Positions 18,177 through 26,743 of a stretch of 62,480 nt of DNA are shown here, piece by piece. Below the pieces are notes generated by a model. It was not told where the DNA came from. It ran no database searches and saw only the letters and a list, made by a program, of their open reading frames with translations. The DNA is from JBDZVM01 sp040255675. GTDB lineage: Bacteria; Actinomycetota; Actinomycetes; Acidothermales; Acidothermaceae. Location of the stretch: assembly GCA_040255675.1 (NCBI GenBank), contig JBDZVM010000023.1, positions 1 to 62,480 of the forward strand. Direction: 5' to 3'. Every line of letters starts with the position of its first letter. The first letter of the stretch is position 1. Position numbers and translations under genes: made by a program.

Positions 18177-19006
18177 CTCGCACGGAAGACGAAGTTCGCG
18201 CGACGTTGCGAAACCGCGCGGAGCGGCTTTCCCAGCCGATTGACGTGTTCGCCGGCGTGGAAGCCCGCGCCAAGCGGATGCACCGCAATCGGGTCGCCGC
18301 CGCCGTCGGCAGTGCGGTCGCCGCGGTCATCGCGGTCGCCGTTGTCGTGCCCACGCTCGTCGTCGGTGGATCCGCGCATAAGAAGCCTGTTCTAGGGCCC
18401 ACGCCGTCCAACGCGGCGACACAGCCCGCGCAGCCCACGCCAACGCCTACCACGCCGTCCGGCCAAGCGACGCCGCCACCCACTCCGGCTGGACCGACGA
18501 TCGATCCCGCGCACCTGTGGGCGTACCGCGGCGATCCTTCCGTCGGGACGGGCGCCACGCTCGCCGCGTTTCAAACCGCGTGGGCGGCGAAGCACCCCGG
18601 AGGCACGCTGTACCCGCTGTGGGGTGAGATCTACGAGCCGTCGGCTCAGCCTGAGTTGATATTCGTGGCGCAAACGTCGGATGGCTCGCGCTGGGGCATG
18701 GCAATGAAGACGCAAAGCGGCGCCGATTTCGTCGTCGACAAGCCGTTCGGCGCAGGGACGACAGTGTTGCTCGTCGCCGCGCCGGGTGACGAGGTGCCTC
18801 GGTTGCTCGCCGTCGCCGCGCCTGACGTGAAGTCGATCCAATACGCGCCGGACGGCGTGAACTACGGCGACATGTACCTGCTCGCGCCCGGTGTCGCCGT
18901 CTCGCCGCTCGAGGGTGACTCGGCCAAAGACGCGGTGCGGGTGATTGGGCCCGACGCTACGACCTTGTTCGACGGGCCAGCGCCTGACGCCCGCGTCGGC
19001 GGCTGA
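18173..19006 (+). CDS. Single-pass membrane protein coupled to the sigma factor (putative anti-sigma/sensor)
   Basis: A 277-residue protein coupled to the sigma factor by an ATGA overlap. A cytoplasmic N-terminus of about 40 residues (RLSQPIDVFAGVEARAKRM) is followed by one TM helix (about 42-64), then a Thr/Pro-rich linker (about 80-110) and an extracytoplasmic domain with no recognised family. The layout matches membrane partners of SigE-type sigma factors. No HxxxCxxC zinc motif is present in the N-terminus. The anti-sigma role is therefore an inference from position. Confidence 0.7.
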   Translation: MTRTEDEVRATLRNRAERLSQPIDVFAGVEARAKRMHRNRVAAAVGSAVAAVIAVAVVVPTLVVGGSAHKKPVLGPTPSNAATQPAQPTPTPTTPSGQATPPPTPAGPTIDPAHLWAYRGDPSVGTGATLAAFQTAWAAKHPGGTLYPLWGEIYEPSAQPELIFVAQTSDGSRWGMAMKTQSGADFVVDKPFGAGTTVLLVAAPGDEVPRLLAVAAPDVKSIQYAPDGVNYGDMYLLAPGVAVSPLEGDSAKDAVRVIGPDATTLFDGPAPDARVGG

Positions 19007-19015
19007 CCGGGCTAC

Positions 19016-19049
19016 GTCAGACGGGGGAGATCCGACATATGCTCATGCG
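19016..19049 (+). promoter_or_regulatory. Possible leaderless promoter of fbiB
   Basis: GTCAGA (19016-19021), a 16-nt spacer and TATGCT (19038-19043) stand 6 nt before the GTG at 19050. The same -10 hexamer and the same 6-nt distance to the start codon occur at the Fic gene. The only purine-rich run, GGGGGAG (19022-19028), is too far away to serve as a ribosome-binding site. Confidence 0.4.
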
Positions 19050-20330
19050 GTGTCACTTCGGATTTGGGGTGTTGAGGGTTTCGGCGAGGTCGTCGCGGGC
19101 GACGACCTCGCCGCGCTCATCGCGGTCGCCGAACCGCGATTGCGTGACGGCGACATCGTCGTCGTCACCAGCAAGGTCGTGAGCAAAGCCGAAGGGCGCC
19201 TGGTGCCCGGCGATCGCGAAGCCGCGATCGATTCGGAGACGGTTCGCGTGGTCGCGCGACGCGGAAAGACCCGCATCGTCGAAACAAAGCACGGCTTCGT
19301 GATGGCCGCCGCCGGCGTCGATTCGAGCAACGTGCCGCCAGGCACGGTCGCGCTGCTGCCCGAAGACCCTGACGCGTCGGCAAAAAAGATTCGCGAAGGC
19401 CTACGCCGCCAACTCGACGTCGACGTCGCCGTCGTCGTCACCGACACGATGGGCAGACCATGGCGCAACGGTCTCGTCGACGTCGCGATCGGTGCCGCCG
19501 GCATCGCCGTCCTCGACGACTATCGAGGAAAGGTCGATGCGTATGGGCGAAACCTCGAAGTAACCGTGACCGCGATCGCCGACGAAATAGCGGCGACGGC
19601 AGAACTGGTGAAGTCGAAACTCGCCGGTGTTCCGGTCGCGGTCGTGCGTGGGCTGGCGTTTTCGCCTGATACGCAAGGCATCGGCGCGAGAGCGCTTGTG
19701 CGACCGGCCGAGGAAGACATGTTTCGCCTCGGTACCGCCGAAGCCAAGCGGCAAGCCGTGTTCGACCGGCGCACGGTGCGTAACTTCAGCGGCGAACCGG
19801 TCGACCGAGCGGTCGTCGAACGGGCAATTGCCGCCGCGGTAACGGCACCCGCGCCTCATCACACGACCCCGTGGCGATTCGTCGTTGTCGAAGAGCGCGC
19901 CAAGCAACTGCTCGACGAACTGCTCGCGGCCTGGATCACCGACCTGCGTGGCGACGGTTTCACTGACGAACAGATTGCCAAACGTACCAAGCGCGGTGAT
20001 GTCTTGCGTGACGCGCCGCTTTTCGTCGTCCCGTGTCTTGTGACTTCTGGCGCGCACGCGTATCCCGACGCGAGACGTGCTGCCGCCGAGCGTGAGATGT
20101 TCGTCGTGTCGATGGGAGCCGGTGTCGAGAACTTTTTGATCGCGCTGGCCGCGGAAGGCCTTGGCAGCGCGTGGGTTTCGAGCACGATGTTTCGTCGCGA
20201 CGTAACGCGTTCGGTGCTCGACGTGCCGGCCGACTGGGATCCGATGGGTGCGGTCGCGATCGGCTATGCGGCACAGCAACCACCGAAACGGCCACCGCGC
20301 CCGGTCGACGCGTTCGTCGTCTACCGCTGA
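19050..20330 (+). CDS. fbiB: Coenzyme F420 ligase / dehydro-F420 reductase, bifunctional FbiB
   Basis: A 426-residue two-domain enzyme. The N-terminal CofE-like domain (about 1-245) adds glutamates to F420-0; motifs include DIVVVTSKVVSKAEGR, VVTDTMGRPWR and GVPVAVVRGLAF. The C-terminal nitroreductase-fold domain (from RRTVRNFSGEPVD) is the FMN-dependent reductase that completes the F420 head group. The start was set at GTG 19050 because the family begins with a short Leu/Ile-rich strand (SLRIWGVEG). The usual neighbour fbiA is not in this window. The end overlaps npdG by 10 bp, tail to tail. Confidence 0.92.
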   Translation: MSLRIWGVEGFGEVVAGDDLAALIAVAEPRLRDGDIVVVTSKVVSKAEGRLVPGDREAAIDSETVRVVARRGKTRIVETKHGFVMAAAGVDSSNVPPGTVALLPEDPDASAKKIREGLRRQLDVDVAVVVTDTMGRPWRNGLVDVAIGAAGIAVLDDYRGKVDAYGRNLEVTVTAIADEIAATAELVKSKLAGVPVAVVRGLAFSPDTQGIGARALVRPAEEDMFRLGTAEAKRQAVFDRRTVRNFSGEPVDRAVVERAIAAAVTAPAPHHTTPWRFVVVEERAKQLLDELLAAWITDLRGDGFTDEQIAKRTKRGDVLRDAPLFVVPCLVTSGAHAYPDARRAAAEREMFVVSMGAGVENFLIALAAEGLGSAWVSSTMFRRDVTRSVLDVPADWDPMGAVAIGYAAQQPPKRPPRPVDAFVVYR

Positions 20331-20998
20331 GTAGGTTCGCTCAAGCCGGTCAGCGCGATTCCCGAGCGAACTCGGTATTTCTTGTTCACGCTGATGAGAA
20401 CGGCGGTGAGCGGCTCGAGAACGCGCGCCAATCGCAAGGCTCCCGCATCGACACCACGGCCGGCGGTGACGTCATGAACCAGCTCGACAACGGTGGCTTT
20501 GGCGTCGGCGTCGTCACCGCACACGAGCACGTCTTCGTCGGCGAGATGCGGGCTGTCGTTCCACAAATTCGGCGCGGACAGATGGTGGAACGCGCCGACC
20601 ACGCGGGCGTTCGGCGCGAAACGAGCGGCTTCTTCGGCCGCGCTGCCGTCGGGAGTCTGCAACCCGTAAGGCCCGCGTTTGTCGAAGCCGAGCGGATTTA
20701 CGCAGCTGACCAAAATCTTTCCCGAAAGCGCATCGGCGAGAGATTGGATGAGCTCGGCATGGCCTTCGTACGGTACCGCGACGATGACGAGCTCAGTGCC
20801 GACGGCGGCTTCGTCGTTGGTAAGGCCTCGCACTGAAGCGCCTTCGATCCGGGAGCCGATCTCAGCGGCCGTTTGCTCGGCGCGTTCACGGGAACGCGAG
20901 CCGACGACGACCCGGTGGCCGCGCGACGCTAACCGATAACCCAGACCCTTGCCTTGCGGACCGGTGCCGCCGATGATGCCGATGCGTTGTGGCTCCAT
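20321..20998 (-). CDS. npdG: NADPH-dependent F420 reductase
   Basis: A 225-residue Rossmann protein (Fno/NpdG family) that moves hydride between NADPH and F420. The N-terminal IGIIGGTGPQGKGLGYRLA and VVVGSRSRERAE bind NADPH. The NPLGFDKRGPYGLQ and FHHLSAPNLW blocks line the F420 site in the family. ATG 20998 is preferred to GTG 21001 because GAAGG lies 5 nt before it. It lies 16 bp downstream of fbiC and is probably in the same transcript, so cofactor synthesis and reduction are co-expressed. Confidence 0.9.
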   Translation of the reverse strand: MEPQRIGIIGGTGPQGKGLGYRLASRGHRVVVGSRSRERAEQTAAEIGSRIEGASVRGLTNDEAAVGTELVIVAVPYEGHAELIQSLADALSGKILVSCVNPLGFDKRGPYGLQTPDGSAAEEAARFAPNARVVGAFHHLSAPNLWNDSPHLADEDVLVCGDDADAKATVVELVHDVTAGRGVDAGALRLARVLEPLTAVLISVNKKYRVRSGIALTGLSEPTQR

Positions 20999-21014
20999 CA
21001 CAACCTTCGAAGTC

Positions 21015-23549
21015 TCAAGCCAGCAATGACAGGTGACGCCGAGCGGCGGCGTGTCGTTCGTCGCTCACCGTGCCATAGGTGGTCGTTCGTTGACGCGGAC
21101 GACGCCCCACCTCGAGCACCATCTTTTCGAGTTCTTCGACCGACTTTCGCGAGCCGTATAAAGACCCGGCCATCCGGCTGATGGTTTCTTCCATCAACGT
21201 GCCGCCCAGATCGTCGACACCACCGGCCAGTACGCGCTGGCAAAGCTCCGGCCCCAGTTTGACCCACGAGCATTGAATGTGGTCGATCAACCCATGCAGC
21301 ATGAGCCGCGCGACGGCGTGAACCGCGCGGTTGTCGCGCACCGTCGGGCCGGGCCGCGCGACGCCCGCGAGATAGATCGGGGCGTTGGTGTGCACGAATG
21401 GCAGCGCGACGAATTCGGTGAAGCCGCCGGTCTCTTGCTGGATGTTTCGTAGCACGCGTAAGTGCGCGACCCAATGATGCGGCTGGTCGACGTGGCCGTA
21501 CATCATCGTGCTGGTGGTCGGAATGCCCAGGCGGTGCGCCGTCGTGATGACTTCGATCCACGTCGCGGCCGGCAGCTTTCCTTTGGTGAGTATCCAGCGA
21601 ATCTCGTCGTCAAGAATCTCGGCGGCGGTACCCGGCAGCGAATCGACGCCCGCCTCGCGAACCGATGTCAGAAACTCCGCGATGGAAACCGCCATGCGCG
21701 ACGCGCCGTTGACGACTTCCATCGGGCTATAGGCATGCAAATGCAGCCCCGGCGCGGCAGTCTTCACCGCCCGCGCCAATTGCTGGTAGGCGTCGGCCGG
21801 AAGGGCGGGGTCGATGCCACCCTGCATGCAAATCTCGGTGGCACCGACGTCCCACGCCTCTCTCGCGCGCGCGGCCACGTCTTCGAGCGACAGCGAATAC
21901 GCGTCGGCGTCGTTGCGGCGTTGCGCGAAAGCGCAGAATCTGCAGCCGGTGTAGCAAACGTTGGTGAAGTTGATGTTGCGGTTGACGACGTAGGTGACGT
22001 CGTCGCCGACCGTGTCACGCCGGACGTCGTCGGCAAGCGCGCACACGGCGTCGAGATCAGCACCGTCGGCGCACATCAGTGCCAGCGCTTGCGCATCGGT
22101 CAAGGCAGCGGGATTGTCTCGGGCCACCCGCAACGCGGCGGCGACGTCGGTGTCGGCAAGATGTAACGCCGCTGGCACCTGCTCTTTCAAGGCGTTCCAG
22201 TCGCCGTAGACCTCGTCGAAGTCGCCCCGCCTGTCGGTCGTGCGACCGACCGAGTCGATGCTTTCGTGCAAGTCGGTGCGGCCGGTTCCTCTGCCGCTTG
22301 CCCGCAGGCCGTCGTCCGGCTCCTGCCATGGGGCGCCGAGCGGTAATACGTCGGCGGCCAGCCCGTCGTCGGCGGCCAACGCCTTGACGTGCGGGTGAAG
22401 TCGCGGATCGAGCCAAGGTTCGCGAAGGTAAGGCGCATGGATCGTGAGCCGTTCGCGCAAGGTGAAGCCGGCCTCGGCACTGACGCGAGCCAACGCGTCG
22501 ATGTTCGGCCACGGCCGTTCAGGATTTACGTGGTCGGCCGTGAGGGGCGAGACACCGCCGAAATCGTCGGCACCGGCCGCGAGCAGCGCCGATACCTCGT
22601 TGAGGTCGACCAAATTCGGCGGCACCTGCACCCGCATGCGCGGCCCGAGCAGAATACGTGAAACCGCTACGGTGGCCCGAAAATCGTCGAAGTCGGCGTC
22701 AGGCATCGATCGCATCGCGGTGTCGGGCTTGGCGCGGAAGTTTTGCACGATCACTTCTTGCACGTGGCCGTGCCGGCGATGCGCGGCGCGGATCGCCAGC
22801 ACCGTCTCTACTCGATCGCGAGGCGATTCGCCGATGCCGACCAGCAACCCCGTAGTAAACGGGATCGCGAGCCGCCCGGCGTCTTCGAGCACACGTAGCC
22901 GCACCGCCGGTTCTTTGTCGGGGCTTCCGGCATGCGCGGCAAGCTCGGCTGTGCTTTCGAGCATCATCCCCATGGACGGCGCGACGGGCTTGAGCCGCTG
23001 CAGTTCGGTCCAGCTCATGACACCGGGGTTGAGGTGCGGCAGCAGACCGGTTTCTTCGAGCACCGCGATGGCGCACGCGCGCAGATAGGCGAGCGTGCTG
23101 TCGTAGCCGGCTTCTTCGAGCCAAACTCGAGCTTGGGTCCACCGCGCCTCGGGCCGATCACCGAGCGTGAAAAGGGCTTCCTTGCAACCTAATTGCGCGC
23201 CGCGCCGCGCGATGTCGAGCACCTCGTCGAGGCGAAGAAACGGTGCGGTCAGGTCTCCCGGCACGGTGGCGAACGTGCAGTAGTGGCACCGGTCTCGGCA
23301 TAAACGAGTGAGGGGAATGAATACCTTGCGGCTGTAGGTAACGACGCGCGAACGGCCGTCGGCAAGTGCGCCTTGGTCGCGAATGCGCGCCGCCGTGTCG
23401 CACAACGCGTCGAGGTCGTTGCCTCTCGCGCCGATCAAGGCGGCCGCTTCGTCGACGGCGAGGGATTTCCCGGACGACGCCCGGGCGAGCGCACGCCGGA
23501 TCTCATGTGCCGAAGGCGCCGAGTGCGTCGGTGGTTGCATGCAGATCAC
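21015..23549 (-). CDS. fbiC: 7,8-didemethyl-8-hydroxy-5-deazariboflavin (FO) synthase, fused CofG-CofH
   Basis: An 844-residue radical-SAM fusion that makes FO, the chromophore of F420, from tyrosine and the flavin precursor 5-amino-6-ribitylamino-uracil. The CofG half has the cluster motif CRDRCHYCTF and the CofH half has CYTGCRFCAF, both in the CxxxCxxC form. The length is that of actinobacterial FbiC. The start could be either the first codon (23549) or MQPPTHSA three codons later. It lies upstream of npdG. Both domains look intact. Confidence 0.95.
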   Translation of the reverse strand: MICMQPPTHSAPSAHEIRRALARASSGKSLAVDEAAALIGARGNDLDALCDTAARIRDQGALADGRSRVVTYSRKVFIPLTRLCRDRCHYCTFATVPGDLTAPFLRLDEVLDIARRGAQLGCKEALFTLGDRPEARWTQARVWLEEAGYDSTLAYLRACAIAVLEETGLLPHLNPGVMSWTELQRLKPVAPSMGMMLESTAELAAHAGSPDKEPAVRLRVLEDAGRLAIPFTTGLLVGIGESPRDRVETVLAIRAAHRRHGHVQEVIVQNFRAKPDTAMRSMPDADFDDFRATVAVSRILLGPRMRVQVPPNLVDLNEVSALLAAGADDFGGVSPLTADHVNPERPWPNIDALARVSAEAGFTLRERLTIHAPYLREPWLDPRLHPHVKALAADDGLAADVLPLGAPWQEPDDGLRASGRGTGRTDLHESIDSVGRTTDRRGDFDEVYGDWNALKEQVPAALHLADTDVAAALRVARDNPAALTDAQALALMCADGADLDAVCALADDVRRDTVGDDVTYVVNRNINFTNVCYTGCRFCAFAQRRNDADAYSLSLEDVAARAREAWDVGATEICMQGGIDPALPADAYQQLARAVKTAAPGLHLHAYSPMEVVNGASRMAVSIAEFLTSVREAGVDSLPGTAAEILDDEIRWILTKGKLPAATWIEVITTAHRLGIPTTSTMMYGHVDQPHHWVAHLRVLRNIQQETGGFTEFVALPFVHTNAPIYLAGVARPGPTVRDNRAVHAVARLMLHGLIDHIQCSWVKLGPELCQRVLAGGVDDLGGTLMEETISRMAGSLYGSRKSVEELEKMVLEVGRRPRQRTTTYGTVSDERHAAARRHLSLLA

Positions 23550-23712
23550 CGCCCCTATGCGCGCGGCCCTGTGGCGGTCCGCCGTCCGTCAACCGCGACG
23601 ATATCCCTCGACGCCGCGCCGCGATCTACCGGTGGGTCGGTGGTGTAGTGTCCGCCGGACAGCCGAACCGCAGCCGAACAGGCAGCTGGGTGAGCATCAG
23701 AGACTGGTGGTC

Positions 23713-24303
23713 ATGCACGTAGCGATCGTCGTCACCGTTTTCGTGCTCATCTTCTTGGGCGAGCTGCCCGACAAGAGCATGTTCGCGACCCTCGTGCTGG
23801 CGCTACGCGGCCACAAGGCCGCGGTCTGGGCGGGAGCGGCGGCCGGCTTCTTGGTGCACGTCTCGATCGCCGTGACGGCAGGTGGTTTGATCGCGCTCGC
23901 TCCGCACGCGGTAGTGGCGTCACTGGCGGCTGTGCTGTTCCTGGGCGGCGCGTGGTACGTCTTGCGCCATGAGGAAGAAGACGATGCCGAGGAAGCCGTC
24001 GGCGTCGTCGATATCGTCGGACGCCGACGCATGTTCGGCACCGCGTTCCTTGTGGTGTTCGTCACCGAGTGGGGAGACCTTACGCAGATTCTGACGGCGA
24101 ACTTGGCGGCGCGTTACAACGCGCCCATCCAGGTGGGCCTCGCTGCTCTTGCCGCGTTGTGGTTGGTGGCCGGCCTCGCCGTGTTGGCAAGTCGGCTGCT
24201 GCAGAAGTTGCCGATCACCGGAGTCAAGCGGGCGAGCGCCAGCATCATGGTCGTTCTCGCGGTGTGGTCGGCGCTGTCGGCGGCCGATGTTGTGAGCTTC
24301 TAG
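23713..24303 (+). CDS. GDT1/TMEM165 (UPF0016) family cation transporter
   Basis: A 196-residue membrane protein with six predicted helices in two repeats. Each repeat carries the family signature ExGD(K/R)(S/T), here as ELPDKS (residue 16) and EWGDLT (about residue 121). The Gly-to-Pro change in the first and Leu for Lys/Arg in the second are slight deviations. The family moves manganese or calcium, usually outwards in bacteria. The ATG at 23713 puts the first helix at the start. No yybP-ykoY manganese riboswitch could be recognised in the 163 bp upstream. Confidence 0.85.
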   Translation: MHVAIVVTVFVLIFLGELPDKSMFATLVLALRGHKAAVWAGAAAGFLVHVSIAVTAGGLIALAPHAVVASLAAVLFLGGAWYVLRHEEEDDAEEAVGVVDIVGRRRMFGTAFLVVFVTEWGDLTQILTANLAARYNAPIQVGLAALAALWLVAGLAVLASRLLQKLPITGVKRASASIMVVLAVWSALSAADVVSF

Positions 24304-24379
24304 CCGCGTGCTTGCCGGCAAGGCGAAGTGGGGATTGTCTCTCACGTGCTGATGTTCGCGGCCGGGCAGAGGAGCGACC

Positions 24380-24613
24380 ATGGACGACGAAGCGATTCAC
24401 GACACGATCAAACGACTCGTCGACGAGGAGCACGCGATTTGGTCCGCCGCGGCAAAGTCTGACGGCGATCGCGACCGGTTACGTCAACTCGGCGAATCAC
24501 TCGACCAATGCTGGGATCTCTTGCGTCAGCGACAGGCGCTGCGCGACGCGGGAAACGACCCTGACGCGGCCGAATCGCGGCCGGTCGGTGAGGTCGAGTC
24601 GTACCTGCAGTAG
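24380..24613 (+). CDS. DUF2630 family protein
   Basis: A 77-residue soluble protein of the small actinobacterial DUF2630 family, with the signature IHDTIKRLVDEEHAIW followed by LDQCWDLLRQRQALRDAG. Function unknown. It is predicted to be a helical hairpin. Good ribosome-binding site (GAGGAG) 7 nt before the ATG. Confidence 0.85.
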   Translation: MDDEAIHDTIKRLVDEEHAIWSAAAKSDGDRDRLRQLGESLDQCWDLLRQRQALRDAGNDPDAAESRPVGEVESYLQ

Positions 24614-24708
24614 TGGCGTTTCGCCGCGCTTGACTACCGGCATTTCTTATCGGATGGTCGAGGTAGCCGGTGTACCCGGCGTGGCAATTTCTGCAGGAGG
24701 GAAGAGTC

Positions 24709-24912
24709 ATGCAGGCACAGGTCGGCGACGAAATTTCTGTCTACGGCCGCAACGTCGGAGAACCTGACCGCATGGGTGTGATCACGGAGGTACGTGGCGC
24801 GGAGGGCGCTCCGCCGTACGTCGTGCGCTGGAACGACGGTCGCGAAGCTGTGTTCTTCCCCGGTCCAGGTTCGAAGATTTCGAAGCCGAAGGCGGACGCC
24901 GCCGCGCGCTGA
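24709..24912 (+). CDS. DUF1918 domain protein
   Basis: A 67-residue protein, essentially one DUF1918 domain: MQAQVGDEISV, then GVITEVRGAEGAPPYVVRW and a terminal FPGPGSKI. An SH3-like beta barrel is expected. Function unknown, common in actinobacteria. AGGAGGGAAG precedes the ATG by 4-5 nt, which decides this start over an upstream GTG at 24670. A terminator hairpin overlaps its stop codon. Confidence 0.88.
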   Translation: MQAQVGDEISVYGRNVGEPDRMGVITEVRGAEGAPPYVVRWNDGREAVFFPGPGSKISKPKADAAAR

Positions 24913-24926
24913 TTCTCAGCGCGCGG
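24902..24926. terminator. Bidirectional hairpin terminator
   Basis: A perfect 11-bp GC-rich stem, CCGCGCGCTGA (24902-24912) and TCAGCGCGCGG (24916-24926), with a 3-nt loop. It has no U-tract. The left arm contains the stop codon of the DUF1918 gene. It lies between this plus-strand gene and the end of the minus-strand PQ-loop gene, so it can serve both. Confidence 0.65.
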
Positions 24927-24962
24927 ATAGCGACGGTCTCGCGATAGCGACGGCCGAGCGCG

Positions 24963-25586
24963 TCAGATCGCGGCAGCCGCGTTTTGCGCGGCCGCCGACG
25001 AGCGGGCGCTTGTTTCGAGCGCGACCATGACAACGGCCGTCGACAGGTTCACGACGGCGGCGATTTCGACAGCGAGATCGGGTGTGCCGATCGCGTAGGT
25101 CAACCAGCAGATCTGTGATCCAACGCGCAACGTCCATGTGCTGACCGAAACGCCCGAGACGGCGTGCGCTCGCCAACTGTTGATCGAGTCGAAAAGCTGC
25201 GGCCACGAGGCGAAAAGCCCGAGGGTGAAAGAGAAGTAACCGACGTCCTCGGCCGGGATCGTCATGGTGATGGCCAGCAGCACAGCCGCCGCGAGGCCTA
25301 GCAGCAACGCTCGTCGCGATCTCGACGGTCCGTATGTCACGAGCAGCACGACGGCAGTCGCGCCGGTGACGAGCAGCAGGTTGCCGGGGACTTGCGGCAG
25401 CTTGTCGGTACGGATGCCGTATACCATCCAGCCCAGGCAGGTCAGCGCGGTAACCGCCCACGACACGGTGGAGACGCCCGCCAACGTCGGATGGCGGACT
25501 ATCCTGACGATCTGCGGTACGACCATGACGACGCCGAGCGCGGCGCCGAGATATCCGAACCCCGTCCACAATTCATGTAACGTCAC
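24963..25586 (-). CDS. Two-repeat PQ-loop (SWEET-like) membrane protein
   Basis: A 207-residue protein with seven predicted helices arranged 3-1-3. Helices 1-3 and 5-7 are each a PQ-loop repeat, with the motif in VVMVVPQIVRI and LFASWPQLFDS. Helix 4 (RALLLGLAAAVLLAITM) links them. Bacterial SemiSWEETs have one three-helix repeat of about 90 residues, so this has the architecture of eukaryotic SWEET sugar transporters. The substrate is unknown; sugar is likely given the divergent LacI regulator. GTG start with GGAG 7 nt upstream. The C-terminus is Ala/Ser-rich. Confidence 0.75.
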   Translation of the reverse strand: MTLHELWTGFGYLGAALGVVMVVPQIVRIVRHPTLAGVSTVSWAVTALTCLGWMVYGIRTDKLPQVPGNLLLVTGATAVVLLVTYGPSRSRRALLLGLAAAVLLAITMTIPAEDVGYFSFTLGLFASWPQLFDSINSWRAHAVSGVSVSTWTLRVGSQICWLTYAIGTPDLAVEIAAVVNLSTAVVMVALETSARSSAAAQNAAAAI

Positions 25587-25640
25587 GCGAGATCTCCAGC
25601 CGGCCGACCCGCCGCGGGACGACCTACTGTAACGTTACAG
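25576..25640. promoter_or_regulatory. LacI-type operator pair between PQ-loop gene and lacI-family gene
   Basis: CTGTAACGTTACAG (25627-25640) is a perfect 14-bp palindrome with the central CG typical of LacI/GalR operators. A second, imperfect copy, TGTAACGTCAC (25576-25586), covers the start codon of the PQ-loop gene. The centres are about 52 bp apart, close to five helical turns, which would allow cooperative or looped binding. The LacI-family protein encoded at 25661 is the obvious ligand. Confidence 0.7.
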
Positions 25641-25660
25641 GACGCCGGAAAGGCTCGCAC

Positions 25661-26743
25661 GTGATTGACGAACGCCCCACCCTGCAGACCGTCGCGCGCG
25701 CGGCGGGGGTGTCGCCGATGACCGTGTCGAACGCGTACAACCGACCCGACCAGCTCTCGGCCGAGACCCGCGAGAAGGTGCTGCGGATCGCCCGCGAGCT
25801 CGGCTACTCCGGCCCCGATCCGGCCGGCAGATCGCTTCGGCGGCGCCGCACCGACACGGTCGGCGTTTTGCTCACCGAGCGGTTGCCGTACGCGTTCACC
25901 GACCCTGGCATGGTCGCGTTTCTGCACGGCCTTGCCAGCGGCCTCAGCGACGCCGGCCAGGCACTCCTGCTGCTGCCAACCATTGACGACGCCGAGCATG
26001 CGCAGGTACGTAGCGCTCTCGTCGACGCGTTCGTACTCGCCTCGTTGCTGCCCGACGACCCAGCCGTCGCGGAAGTGCTCGGACGCCGATTGCCTGTCGT
26101 CTCGTGGGGCGCTTCCCCAATCCCCGGCGTTGCCCGCATCGGCGTCGACAACGGACGTGCTGCCGCGAAAGCCGCACAGCATTTGCTCGATCTCGGCCAT
26201 CGGGAATTCGGCGTGATTTCGGTCGGCCGGCCGCTCCTCGGCAACGGTGCCGAGCCCGGCGAGCCGGTCGTCGTCCGGGGCCGTCATCGTGCGATGCAGC
26301 AACGTGTTTCGGGTTTCGTCCGCGCCGTCCGTGCCGCGGGTTTCGATGCCGACGCGGTCACCGTCGTCGAGGCCGACAGCAACACCGAGGACGGCGGCGC
26401 GCAAGCGGCCCGCGAGTTGTTGGAGAACCGGCGTCCGACCGCGATTTTCGGTGTCACCGACGTGCTTGCGATCGGCGCGCTTTCCGCCGCGGCGGAAGCT
26501 GACGTCGCCGTGCCCGCGAAGCTGTCGGTGGTTGGGTTCGACGACGTCGTCGCCGCGTCTCGAACTGTGCCGCCGCTGACAACCGTGTCGCAATCGCTGT
26601 TCGACCAGGGCAGGCTCGCCGCGACCATCGTGCTCGACGAACTGGCCGGACGACGAACGAAAACGCCGCCGATTCGGTGCGAACTCGTCGTGCGCGCGTC
26701 GACGGCACCTCCTCAGGGACGGCAAGCCGGATCTGCCGGATAA
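25661..26743 (+). CDS. LacI-family transcriptional regulator
   Basis: A 360-residue repressor. The helix-turn-helix is TLQTVARAAGVSPMTVSNAYNRP, followed by the hinge SLRRRRTDTVGVLL. The sugar-binding domain shows the usual blocks DNGRAAAKAAQHLLDLGH, VVEADSNTEDGG and VVGFDDVVAASR. GTG start behind GGAAAGG. The palindrome 21 bp upstream suggests it represses itself and the divergent PQ-loop gene. The last 31 bp overlap the end of the minus-strand membrane gene. Confidence 0.93.
   Translation: MIDERPTLQTVARAAGVSPMTVSNAYNRPDQLSAETREKVLRIARELGYSGPDPAGRSLRRRRTDTVGVLLTERLPYAFTDPGMVAFLHGLASGLSDAGQALLLLPTIDDAEHAQVRSALVDAFVLASLLPDDPAVAEVLGRRLPVVSWGASPIPGVARIGVDNGRAAAKAAQHLLDLGHREFGVISVGRPLLGNGAEPGEPVVVRGRHRAMQQRVSGFVRAVRAAGFDADAVTVVEADSNTEDGGAQAARELLENRRPTAIFGVTDVLAIGALSAAAEADVAVPAKLSVVGFDDVVAASRTVPPLTTVSQSLFDQGRLAATIVLDELAGRRTKTPPIRCELVVRASTAPPQGRQAGSAG

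Noticed and set aside
23550..23712. yybP-ykoY manganese riboswitch before the GDT1-family gene
   Set aside because: The conserved loops of that riboswitch could not be recognised in the 163 bp available.
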